Shown here: positions 8,088 through 15,688 of the stretch, piece after piece
Layout of the letters: the number at the start of each line of letters is the position of its first letter
Position numbering within the stretch: the stretch's first letter is position 1
Assembly (NCBI GenBank): GCA_965218775.1
Contig: CBDCLS010000005.1
Coordinates: 1,116,001-1,180,000 of the forward strand
DNA: 64,000 nt
From: CAUZIZ01 sp965218775
GTDB taxonomy: Bacteria > Acidobacteriota > UBA6911 > RPQK01 > JAJDTT01
Direction of reading: 5' to 3'
Notes under the pieces: model-generated
Database searches by the model: none
Seen by the model: the letters and a program-made list of their open reading frames with translations, nothing else
Told to the model about the DNA's origin: nothing
Program-made: the position numbers and the translations under genes

Positions 8088-8139
8088 GAGTGTTCCGCCC
8101 GTCTCGATTCTTCGTCTTTAGGGAACAGATGGTTCCCAA

Positions 8140-9942
8140 CTACGGTCTGGTTGCCTTCTCCCTTATCAAGTCTTGAACCATCGTAACAAAACTGTCAAGT
8201 CCCGTACTTCCTTGATCTCCTTCGAGTCGATTCCTTACCGACACGGTGCCTGACTCCACTTCCCGATCGCCGACGATCAGCATGTAGGGAATCTTGTTGA
8301 CTTGAGCTGACCGAATCTTGTAGCCAAGCTTCTCGTTTCTCAGGTCCGCATCGACCCGCAGAGATTCCAATCTGAGCTTGTCGCGGACCCCCTCGGCGTA
8401 GACCTGATGTTTTTCGCTCACCGGGAGAACCAGAGCCTGAACCGGTGCCAGCCACAGCGGAAAGGCACCTCCGTAGTGCTCTACCAGAATTCCCATGAAG
8501 CGCTCCATCGATCCCAGGAGGGCGCGGTGAAGCATGATCACATGGTGGTCCTTGGAATCGGGCCCTACGTAGGTAATGTTGAAGCGCGCTGGCAGGTTGA
8601 AGTCGAACTGAAGCGTCGTCACCTGCCAGGATCGGCCCAGGGCGTCGATCAAGCTGATGTCGATCTTGGGGCCGTAAAAGGCAGCCTCCCCTTCATGCCG
8701 CTCGTAGTCCCAACCCTTTTCAGTCAACGCCCGCAGCAACACCGATTCAGCCCGTTCCCAATCCTCTTTAGCTCCGGCGTAGTGTCCTGGGTCGTTGGGA
8801 TCCCATACCGACAACATCACCTGCTGCCGCTCAAAGCCGAAGCTCTGAAGGATGTGCTCCGCCAGATCTAAAGTCTGTACTACCTCGGTGAAGACATGAT
8901 CGGGATGGCAAAAAATATGGGCGTCGTCCTGGGTAAAACCACGCACTCGCAACATCCCGTGTAGCGTTCCGGATTTCTCGTAACGGTAGACGGTTCCGAA
9001 CTCGGCCAGTCGGACGGGCAGCTCACGATAGCTCCGCTTGGTCGACTGATAGATCAGGATGTGCCCTGGACAGTTCATCGGCTTGAGTACGTACTCCTCC
9101 TCATCCATCGGGAGGGTGTACATGTTCTCGAGGAAGTAGTCGTAGTGTCCCGAGGTCTTCCAGAGATCGCTCTTGGCGATATGCGGAGTATAGACAAAGC
9201 TGTATCCACGGTCTTCGTGCTCGATGCGCAAGAATTCCTCAATCAGTGCACGCACCTTGGCCCCTTTCGGATGCCAAAAAATGAGCCCTGGCGCCACCTG
9301 ATCTTGTATCGTATACAGATCCAGGTCCCTTCCAAGACGCCGATGATCCCGCTTTTGCGCCTCCTCCATTCTGCTCAAATAATCGTCCAGTTCCTCCTGG
9401 GTAAAAAAGGAGGTCCCGTAGATGCGCTGCAGCTGCTCCCGATGTTCGTCGCCCTTCCAGTAGGATCCGGCAATGGACAGCAGCTTGAAGGCCCCCAGCT
9501 GAGAAGTGGAAACCACGTGCGGACCGGTACAAAAATCCTCCAGCTGTCCCAAGCGAAAGTGCGAAAGGACTTGTCCGGTTCGGTCTTGCACCAGTTCAGC
9601 CTTCAATCGCTCGCCCTTACACTGGAAAAACTTGAGCGACTCGTCTGGGTCGACAATCTCGGGCTCGAAGGTAATGTCCTGCTGCCTCAAGGCCTCCATC
9701 TTCTCCTCGATCTTCGCCAGATCGTCGTCATTCAGGCGATGAGGCATCTCAAAATCATAGTAGAAGCCCTCGCTGGTAGGAGGACCTATTCCAAGATGCA
9801 CTTCGGGGTAGAGCTCTATCACAGCTAGAGCCATCAAGTGGGAGGTGGAATGGCGGAGGACTTCCAAGGCCTCGTCAGGATCCGGAACTTCTTGGACAGT
9901 TCCGTCTCTCCTGACGGTTCGAAGACTTCTTACGGGGACCAC
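8140..9942 (-). CDS. thrS: Threonyl-tRNA synthetase
   Basis: A 600-aa class II synthetase that charges tRNA-Thr. The start is GTG at 9942. Only about 20 residues precede the editing domain (HSTSHLMALAV and later FCTGPHV), so most of the N-terminal TGS domain is missing compared with the roughly 640-aa E. coli enzyme. The catalytic core shows MNCPGHILIYQ, RVRGFTQDDAHIFC and the zinc ligands (Cys, His, His). The anticodon-binding domain ends the protein (LAPVQALVLPVSEKHQVYAEG). It heads the thrS-infC-rpmI-rplT group and is preceded by tRNA-Val by 84 nt. No T-box leader was seen. Confidence 0.96.
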   Translation of the reverse strand: MVPVRSLRTVRRDGTVQEVPDPDEALEVLRHSTSHLMALAVIELYPEVHLGIGPPTSEGFYYDFEMPHRLNDDDLAKIEEKMEALRQQDITFEPEIVDPDESLKFFQCKGERLKAELVQDRTGQVLSHFRLGQLEDFCTGPHVVSTSQLGAFKLLSIAGSYWKGDEHREQLQRIYGTSFFTQEELDDYLSRMEEAQKRDHRRLGRDLDLYTIQDQVAPGLIFWHPKGAKVRALIEEFLRIEHEDRGYSFVYTPHIAKSDLWKTSGHYDYFLENMYTLPMDEEEYVLKPMNCPGHILIYQSTKRSYRELPVRLAEFGTVYRYEKSGTLHGMLRVRGFTQDDAHIFCHPDHVFTEVVQTLDLAEHILQSFGFERQQVMLSVWDPNDPGHYAGAKEDWERAESVLLRALTEKGWDYERHEGEAAFYGPKIDISLIDALGRSWQVTTLQFDFNLPARFNITYVGPDSKDHHVIMLHRALLGSMERFMGILVEHYGGAFPLWLAPVQALVLPVSEKHQVYAEGVRDKLRLESLRVDADLRNEKLGYKIRSAQVNKIPYMLIVGDREVESGTVSVRNRLEGDQGSTGLDSFVTMVQDLIREKATRP

Positions 9943-10026
9943 TGTGATCTAGATTCCTGGCCTTTCATCGCCGTCGCCCGAGGCTATCGACGCTTTCGTA
10001 ACTCGTATTTCGAGGAGACAAAAAAA

Positions 10027-10101
10027 TGGTAGGTGCGAGCGGATTTGAACCGCTGACCCCTTCCGCGTCAAGGAAGTGCTCTCCCCCTGAGCTACGCACC
10101 T
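10027..10101 (-). tRNA. tRNA-Val(GAC)
   Basis: The minus strand folds into a full cloverleaf. A perfect 7-bp acceptor stem (AGGTGCG/CGCACCT) is followed by a D-arm with GCTCAGGGGGAGAGC. The anticodon stem CTTCC/GGAAG has loop TTGACGC with anticodon GAC at 10067-10069. The T-arm reads GCGGTTCAAATCCGC, the discriminator is A, and the 3' CCA is encoded. Anticodon GAC reads GUC and GUU (valine). It lies between hup and thrS in the same orientation and may be processed from a shared transcript. Confidence 0.97.
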
Positions 10102-10216
10102 ACGCAAAACAAATTTACAGAACCAATTTCCCCGTCTCAGAACCTGAAGAAACCAGACAGGGCGGCGACTCGGTTCTGCAGTTCGCCCTTTTTCGGATCA
10201 TCGACACAGTCGAGAT

Positions 10217-10489
10217 CTACTGCACTCCATCTTTCAGAGCTTTGCCAGCCGCGAACTTCACTACCTTCTTGGCTGCAATCTGGATAGAGGCACCGGTCTG
10301 AGGGTTACGCCCGACTCTTGCTTCTCTCCTGCTCGTCGAAAATGTACCGAAACCGACAACAGTGACCTTCTGCCCCTGCTTCAACGCACCTTGCACGCTG
10401 TCCACCAAGGAATCCAGCGCACTCTGGGCCTGGGTCTTGGTGATAGCAGCATCACGGGCGATCGCATCGATCAAGTCACCTTTGTTCAT
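10217..10489 (-). CDS. hup: HU-family DNA-binding protein
   Basis: A 90-aa histone-like protein starting MNKGDLIDAIARDA. It has the HU signature VGFGTFSTSRREARVGRNPQTG (positions about 43-64), including the beta-arm with the intercalating Pro of NPQTG. HU dimers bend and compact DNA without strong sequence specificity. It lies 37 nt after the S41-like gene and has a GGAGG-type ribosome-binding site (GAGGAGAG) upstream. Confidence 0.96.
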   Translation of the reverse strand: MNKGDLIDAIARDAAITKTQAQSALDSLVDSVQGALKQGQKVTVVGFGTFSTSRREARVGRNPQTGASIQIAAKKVVKFAAGKALKDGVQ

Positions 10490-10526
10490 TTCTCTCCTCC
10501 TCTGGATTAGAAATCGTTCGTGTAGC

Positions 10527-11798
10527 TTACGCCGCTTTCTTCAGAAGGCGGCTGCGTAGTTGCTCAATTCCCCGATCAAACTGCTTGGATCGAATCGCCT
10601 GGTTCAACCGCCTATAGAAGTCGGACCCCAGCACTACATCCGGATCATCGGAGACATTCTCAAACAAGAAATTGGTGACGAACTCCTCACTGGGTGATTG
10701 GACATCGGGAACGATGCCGGAGTTTCTGATCGTCTGGGCCTGGATCGGCTTTCCGTTCGGCCTGAGGTAGAGTTGTGTTGAAACAAAGACAACCGAACCC
10801 CCTTCGAGGCTGAACAGTTCCTGTAGCGACCCCCGCCCATCCGTCTTGTCGCCAACAACCTCCGCAACCTCGTTATCCCGCAGAGCGGCCGTCAAAATTT
10901 CCGCCGCTCCACTGGTTCCTCCGTTTGTCAACACCACAATCGGCATCTGAGACACAACAGGATCGGCTTCCGAGCGAAACTCGACGGGTTCACTCTTCCG
11001 GTCCTTGAGCGTCGTGATAATCTTGTCCTTCGCTAGCAGCAGATCCGAAACCTGAATCGCTTCCGCTATCTCTCCCTCAGCCGTACTTCTAATATCGACG
11101 AGAAGACCCCTGATCCCAGATGAGACCAGCATTCGGAGCTTCGACTCGACGGAACTGCTAGTCCCCGGTTCAAAGTTGGGTAGGCGGATCACTCCGATTC
11201 CGGGCTCTTGGATGCGAGCCTGAACCTCACCCAACGCCCGCTCCTGGCGCACCAACTCAAGTGCCGCCGGCGATTTCCGGGTGCGAATGACGCGTAGTTC
11301 GACAGCCGTTCCCGGTGCCCCCCGCAGCATCTGTCTTGCCTCCCACAGACTCATCTGAGTCGTGAGCCGCCCATCAATCGACTCAATCATATCGCCTGAC
11401 CGTAAGCCGGCCGTGTCGGCAGGACCTTCAGGCTGGCTAGAGACGATGTAAACATAACTGTAGCGCTTGGACACTACCAGGCCGACCGAACCAGATTCTT
11501 CACGCACGTTCAGCTTTTCATATTCTTCCTTGGGCACGAAACTGGAGTAGGGATCAAGTGCCTCCATCATTCCGTGTAGAGCGCCCAACATGGCGGTCTC
11601 CATTTTGGGCGGCTCCACGTAGTCTTCGCTGACTTTGCTCAGAACGTTAGTAAAGATGGCAAGGTTTTCATAGGCCCCATCTCGGGCCGAGACCTTGTCC
11701 ATGATTCCACCCACTAGGCCGTAGATCACCACCAGAGCGGATAGAAACAGGATCGTCAGCTTGCCTTTCGCAAACACTAGCATAGCCAATACTCTCAA
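10527..11798 (-). CDS. S41-family (CtpA/Prc-like) protein lacking both catalytic residues
   Basis: A 423-aa exported protein. Residues 12-34 are a signal or membrane anchor. A PDZ domain occupies about 95-185 (GSVGLVVSKRY, GLRSGDMIESIDG). An S41 tail-protease fold follows (about 195-380). In the family the catalytic Ser lies three residues before a conserved Glu, and the Lys lies in an FGKG motif 25 residues after the Ser. Here TNGGTSGAAE puts Gly297 at the Ser position, and TDGRGS puts Arg322 at the Lys position, with the 25-residue spacing intact. The protein is therefore predicted to have lost peptidase activity, though Ser296 lies one residue away. It is divergent from ruvX, and hup follows. 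Confidence 0.88.
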   Translation of the reverse strand: MRVLAMLVFAKGKLTILFLSALVVIYGLVGGIMDKVSARDGAYENLAIFTNVLSKVSEDYVEPPKMETAMLGALHGMMEALDPYSSFVPKEEYEKLNVREESGSVGLVVSKRYSYVYIVSSQPEGPADTAGLRSGDMIESIDGRLTTQMSLWEARQMLRGAPGTAVELRVIRTRKSPAALELVRQERALGEVQARIQEPGIGVIRLPNFEPGTSSSVESKLRMLVSSGIRGLLVDIRSTAEGEIAEAIQVSDLLLAKDKIITTLKDRKSEPVEFRSEADPVVSQMPIVVLTNGGTSGAAEILTAALRDNEVAEVVGDKTDGRGSLQELFSLEGGSVVFVSTQLYLRPNGKPIQAQTIRNSGIVPDVQSPSEEFVTNFLFENVSDDPDVVLGSDFYRRLNQAIRSKQFDRGIEQLRSRLLKKAA

Positions 11799-12038
11799 GT
11801 TCTAAGTGCGCTAAGATTATAACCTAGGCGCAAGAGCGCTGGAAAGAGGAAAGTGAACGGCTAGGAGCCTGTGCGGCGGGAATCGTTTTACTACAAAGAT
11901 AGTAACATCGGTCCCGGTTTCCTCGATTTTTTTTGCCGATTGGACAACTATGCACCTCGAAATCGAGAGAATCTGGCCTCGATTCCCCGCTTTCTCACTT
12001 CAATCAGCTCTATCGAGCAGACTCCGGGCTCATTTGAC

Positions 12039-12479
12039 ATGAAGCGATGGATGGCACTCGATGTTGGATCCAGGACTGTTGGCATCGCCGTCACGGATCC
12101 GCTCAAACTGACTGCGCGTCCCCTGACAACCCTACAGAGAAGGGATCTCGAGGCGGATGTGGAGGCTCTTCGCGACCTCATGGAACGGCACAGGATAGAG
12201 CGCCTGATCGTGGGCTTACCTCTCCATCTCAGCGGGGAAAGGAGCCCGACTCTGGACAGCATAGAACCGCTCGTGAGCCGTGTAAAAAAGACCACTTCGG
12301 TGCTTGTCGAGTGGATGGACGAGCGATTATCCACTAAAGAAGCTGAACAGCTGATGAAGGAGCTGGGGCTATCACAAACGGAGCGCCGCCGGAAGAGAAA
12401 TGAGTTCGCGGCAACTTTGATTCTCAAATGGTATCTGGAGGAAAAGACCTCACAACAGAGCCCCGCCGTCCCAGGCTGA
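12039..12479 (+). CDS. ruvX: Putative pre-16S rRNA nuclease / Holliday junction resolvase-like RuvX (YqgF)
   Basis: A 146-aa RNase H-fold protein. The ATG at 12039 was chosen because it gives the family start MKRWMALDVGSRTVGIAVTD. Upstream in-frame sequence has no family similarity. Further motifs are IERLIVGLPLHLSGE, then VEWMDERLST, and a C-terminal RRKRNEFAATLIL carrying the last acidic-site region. YqgF proteins act in 16S rRNA 5' processing and have been linked to anti-termination. mltG overlaps its 3' end by about 50 nt. The 11799-12038 spacer shared with the divergent S41 gene shows no clear structure. Confidence 0.9.
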   Translation: MKRWMALDVGSRTVGIAVTDPLKLTARPLTTLQRRDLEADVEALRDLMERHRIERLIVGLPLHLSGERSPTLDSIEPLVSRVKKTTSVLVEWMDERLSTKEAEQLMKELGLSQTERRRKRNEFAATLILKWYLEEKTSQQSPAVPG

Positions 12480-13468
12480 AGCTCCTTGTTTCGGGCCTTA
12501 CCTTGAGCCTGGCATTTGGCCTAAGCCTGGGCTGGGTTCGCTTTCAGCTCTTCGAAGCCTATCGGGGCTATGACACTTCGGAGTGCCTTGTCTCGATTCC
12601 CCGAGGCTCCACTGGTTCCAACATCGGGGGCTTGCTTCAGTCGCGCGGGATCATTCGATCGCAGTTCCTTTTCGGGGCCTATGTGAGCTTCCGCTATCCA
12701 ACCTCACTGAAGGCTGGCGAATACCTCTTCAGCCGACCCTTGAGCCTGGTTGAAGTCGCCCAGAAGCTCTTCCAGGGAGAGACTCACCAATACAGAGTCA
12801 CCGTTCCGGAAGGTGAGATGATGAAGCAGATCCTGGAGCGATTCAGGAAGAGGGGTTTCGGGCGCAGAGAACACTTCCACGCGGCGGGACAGAGGACAGA
12901 TCTCCTGTCAGATCTGGATCCGTTGGCAGACAACCTGGAAGGCTACCTTTTCCCCGACACCTACTACGTCACCCAGACGATGGACGAAGACCAGATCGTC
13001 CAGTTCATGGTGAGTACCTTTCGGAGCAAGTGGACGGCCGAACGGAGGGCGCGGGCCAAGGAGCTCGATATGACCACTCGAGAGGTCATCACACTGGCTT
13101 CCCTGATTGAAAAAGAAGCCCGCCTTGCGGAAGAACGTCCTCTTGTATCGGCGGTTTTTCACAACCGCCTTAACAAGAAAGTGAAGCTGGCCTGCGATCC
13201 CACAGTGATCTATGCGGTCCATTTGGTGAAGGAATACGACGGGATCATTCACCGGAGTGATCTGCAGCTGGACTCTCCCTACAACACCTATCTGTACCCC
13301 GGACTGCCGCCGGGTCCCATTGCGAATCCTGGCCTGGCCTCGATTGACGCGGCGCTCTATCCGGCCCCGGTGGAATACCTGTACTTCGTTTCCAGGAACG
13401 ACGGAAGTCACGTTTTCTCGACTCATTACAGAGACCATTCAAGGGCAGTTCGCCGCTACCAGAGATAG
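12428..13468 (+). CDS. mltG: Endolytic murein transglycosylase MltG
   Basis: A 346-aa inner-membrane protein with one N-terminal membrane segment (about residues 19-36). A LysM-like part and the YceG catalytic domain follow. The catalytic Glu lies in ITLASLIEKEARLAEERPLV, and the conserved NTYLYPGLPPGPIANPG is near the C-terminus. MltG cleaves nascent glycan strands and is proposed to end peptidoglycan polymerisation. The ATG at 12428 overlaps ruvX by 52 nt. No better start was found, so the N-terminus is less certain than the rest. Confidence 0.93.
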   Translation: MVSGGKDLTTEPRRPRLKLLVSGLTLSLAFGLSLGWVRFQLFEAYRGYDTSECLVSIPRGSTGSNIGGLLQSRGIIRSQFLFGAYVSFRYPTSLKAGEYLFSRPLSLVEVAQKLFQGETHQYRVTVPEGEMMKQILERFRKRGFGRREHFHAAGQRTDLLSDLDPLADNLEGYLFPDTYYVTQTMDEDQIVQFMVSTFRSKWTAERRARAKELDMTTREVITLASLIEKEARLAEERPLVSAVFHNRLNKKVKLACDPTVIYAVHLVKEYDGIIHRSDLQLDSPYNTYLYPGLPPGPIANPGLASIDAALYPAPVEYLYFVSRNDGSHVFSTHYRDHSRAVRRYQR

Positions 13469-13480
13469 GTCTGGGTAACT

Positions 13481-13532
13481 GCCAGCCTCTGCCTCTGCCG
13501 TTGCCTTTGCCTCTGCCCTTGCCCTTGCCCTT
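13481..13532 (+). repeat. hexamer array, pyrimidine-rich (TTGCCY-like)
   Basis: About nine imperfect copies of a 6-bp unit (TTGCCT, TTGCCC, CTGCCT) lie directly after the mltG stop. A second array with the complementary sense lies at 13623-13661, so a transcript could pair the two into a long imperfect stem. The stretch 13469-13835 is otherwise non-coding. Confidence 0.75.
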
Positions 13533-13622
13533 TGACGTTTGGGACACCCTTGCGGATGGCCACGTTCAGCGGGATGCAGCGTAGAATCAAGCTATTGCTG
13601 ACGGCTGTGGTTATTGGGCTCG

Positions 13623-13661
13623 AAGGCAGAGGCAGAGGCAGAGGCAAAGGCGGAGGGCAAC
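13623..13661 (+). repeat. hexamer array, purine-rich (GGCAGA-like)
   Basis: Imperfect repeats of GGCAGA/GGCAAA run complementary to the array at 13481-13532, with about 90 bp between them. An open frame through it would give an Ala/Glu/Lys repeat ahead of the next gene, but that segment looks non-coding because a signal peptide starts further downstream at 13836. Confidence 0.7.
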
Positions 13662-13835
13662 GCGGTCGAACAGATGCAGGCGTCGACTGGAGACGAGAAA
13701 TGCGGACCGCGGATGAATGTTTTAAAATGGGGGTCTGTGCGGCATACCTATATGTACGGAAGAAGGGATTGTCGTGAAGAGGGCCGGTTGCCGTTGAGAA
13801 GAAGCTCTGGGTGGAAATCTGCCCTCCCTTTCAAC

Positions 13836-14435
13836 ATGTCTCGGCGCAGCTGCCTTGCCATAGCGGTTCTCGCAACCCTCAGCGGAAGCCCCCTTTGCTT
13901 AAGCCATGCAGGGAAAGAAGCGAAGCGATTCGTTCCTCCTTTACGGGTGCACATTCCCTTCGAAGCTGCCTGGGAAGGAATGCTGCGCGTCTTGAGGGAG
14001 GAAGGGTGGACAGTCACCCGAGAGGGACGAGCCAAGGGTGAAATCCGCACCGGGTCCCGGAAATACATTTCGGGGCCATTGACCGACGATCATATGGACA
14101 AGATTGGCGAGCGGCCTCGATTGTCCGGTGCCCAGTGGCAGCGGGTGGACTATCATTATGAAGTCTCCATCCAACTCGTCTCCGGACGAGAGACCCTGAT
14201 CACTGTAGACACGAATATCACAGCTCTGAAGAGAGCCTTTCTGGGAGAGGAAGGTTGGGTTGCCATCCCCTCCAACGGACGTTTGGAGGAGGGTCTGCTA
14301 ACACGCTTCGGGCAATCTCTCTTCGGACAGACCTTTTCCCTGACCAGATCGAAGAAGGGATTGTGGGGTTGGTTTCCCGAGATCAAGGGAGGACGATCTC
14401 CCTCAACCGATTCGAACCGGACGGAAACAGAGTGA
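13836..14435 (+). CDS. secreted BamC/NlpB-like protein
   Basis: A protein of 199 aa from the chosen ATG. That ATG places a typical signal peptide at the N-terminus (MSRRSCLAIAVLATLSG, cleavage near SHA). The mature part has a beta-alpha pattern starting VHIPFEAAWEGMLRVLREEGW, then TREGRAKGEIRTGSR. It resembles the helix-grip domains of BamC-type lipoproteins (an alpha helix beginning with AWxxxLxxLxxxGW). It lacks a clear lipobox Cys, so a soluble periplasmic location is possible. The function is inferred from this pattern only. It stands alone between two repeat-filled gaps. Confidence 0.6.
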   Translation: MSRRSCLAIAVLATLSGSPLCLSHAGKEAKRFVPPLRVHIPFEAAWEGMLRVLREEGWTVTREGRAKGEIRTGSRKYISGPLTDDHMDKIGERPRLSGAQWQRVDYHYEVSIQLVSGRETLITVDTNITALKRAFLGEEGWVAIPSNGRLEEGLLTRFGQSLFGQTFSLTRSKKGLWGWFPEIKGGRSPSTDSNRTETE

Positions 14436-14484
14436 CGGATTCTGGTCGGTGCGACTGTGCGGCTCAAATCCTCGAAGCTCAAGA

Positions 14485-14760
14485 TTAGTACACTGGAACG
14501 TAAATAGGGCAACGTTTGCAGATGGGGCTTGCGAGGCGAGATCAAGGCAGGAGGAGGAAGACGAGGCTTGGCCATCTTGGACGACAACCAACGCAGAGAT
14601 CGTCCGCAACCCCCATCTGCCCTACGGGTGGCGACGGGACGCGCCGATTTCTTTGTCGCTCCTCCTCCAAGATAGGAGGCATCGAGTTCGTCGTCGCTTC
14701 GCGAACTCGACACGTCGCGCTCGCCACAAACGTTGCCGTATTTACGCTCCAGTGTACTTA
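14485..14760. mobile_element. MITE, about 270 bp, TTA target duplication
   Basis: Inverted ends of about 31 bp. The left end is GTACACTGGAACGTAAATA. The right end, read in reverse, is GTACACTGGAGCGTAAATA, and both continue into GGCAACGTTTG. TTA flanks both sides (14485-14487 and 14758-14760). There is no transposase inside. A solitary matching end occurs at 56328-56352, so this is a family in this genome. Within the 14436-15016 gap, 14762-14830 and 14899-15016 show only the R1 repeat and a possible promoter region. Confidence 0.85.
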
Positions 14761-14830
14761 GTGCTGTCCCCCAGCCGAGCTGGATCAGTCTGGGGTTTGG
14801 TATCGAGGGATAGGGGGAGATTCTGCTGCT

Positions 14831-14898
14831 GTCCAGCTCTCTCCGCGGAACTCGGGCTCATTCTGCTGACAAGTCAAGTCGTTCGCGGCTTCTGCTGG
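14831..14898 (-). repeat. dispersed repeat R1, copy B (inverted core)
   Basis: Read on the minus strand this carries GCCGCGAACGACTTGACTTG and GTTCCGCGGAGAGAG, matching the R1 copies at 6-117 and 31384-31493. Only the central 65-70 bp are recognisable here. It lies directly after the MITE and before the membrane-protein gene at 15017. Confidence 0.7.
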
Positions 14899-15016
14899 AT
14901 CGCCGGTGGTTGGGGATGAAGGTCGATCGTTTGGAACTTGGTGCCCGAAATTTCGCAGTTTGGTTTAATCTTGTATCTTGGAAGTCGCTTGAGGTGAGCA
15001 GGAGGCAAGCTTGACT

Positions 15017-15688
15017 ATGGACGCGGCGACCCTGGAAATCATCGAAAGATCTCTTCTATATTCCCTCTGGGCCTTCTTGCTTGTGTTTCTCCTATCCCTG
15101 CTCGTGATCCGACAGAGCTTGCGCTCACGGAAGAAGGGGCTCCAGGACCTCCGAGCCGATCTAGACCGAGAGTACCAGCGGAAATGGACGGTTCCAGCCC
15201 CAGCAGCCTCAACGACTCCAACCAGCAAACGCTTCGTCCCTTCCCAGGATGAGTCACGAATGGCCTTCCACGCATTATTGTTTTCCACCTGCCTCGCCAC
15301 CGTTTGCTTCCTGGCTCTTACCCTGATCCCGCTTCCGTTCATGGACAACCTCGCCACCCTGGATCCCCGCAGCACCGTGCCGCTGCGAGTGACCGCCCTC
15401 AACTATGACCGGTTTCATGAGGGCTTTTCCCTGAAGGGAGAAATCTGGAATCAGGAGGAGGAACCCGTAGGAGAACTAACGGCCGTCGTCAAGATCTGGG
15501 GAGCGGATGAGGAGCTCCTGGACGAGCTTTCGGTTGACGTCAAACCCAAGACTTTGCGACCCAGGTCTTCGGGAAACTTTAGTCTGCGTTACTCCAAGAA
15601 TTCCCCTTTTCTATTTGGCTACGAGATCCACTTCCACGACCAGGCGGGTGATGAAGTCCCTCACGTCAAGGGTTTCGATGTTCGGTGA
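15017..15688 (+). CDS. membrane protein of unknown function, FxLYD-like C-terminal domain
   Basis: A 223-aa protein. The ATG at 15017 lies 11 nt after AGGAGG; a TTG at 15011 is an alternative. There are two membrane segments, about residues 14-33 and 85-108, separated by a basic Pro/Ser-rich loop. The C-terminal part (about 125-223) is a beta-rich extracytoplasmic domain containing ALNYDRFHEGFSLKGEIWNQ, then ELTAVVKIW. It resembles the FxLYD-type domains that describe how a new interaction differs from an older one. The function is unknown. It overlaps the following ABC exporter gene by 11 nt, suggesting a role with that transporter. Confidence 0.7.
   Translation: MDAATLEIIERSLLYSLWAFLLVFLLSLLVIRQSLRSRKKGLQDLRADLDREYQRKWTVPAPAASTTPTSKRFVPSQDESRMAFHALLFSTCLATVCFLALTLIPLPFMDNLATLDPRSTVPLRVTALNYDRFHEGFSLKGEIWNQEEEPVGELTAVVKIWGADEELLDELSVDVKPKTLRPRSSGNFSLRYSKNSPFLFGYEIHFHDQAGDEVPHVKGFDVR

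Noticed and set aside
9061..9828. 255-codon open frame antisense to thrS
   Set aside because: Shadow of a strongly biased conserved gene; the translation has no family features.
10158..10193. hairpin GGGCG/CGCCC followed by TTTTT between tRNA-Val and hup
   Set aside because: The T-run is on the plus strand while all neighbouring genes are on the minus strand, and the stem is only 5-6 bp.
15507..15677. longer N-terminus for the first ABC half-transporter
   Set aside because: It overlaps the preceding gene by 180 nt in another frame; the ATG at 15678 gives a usual start and a short overlap.
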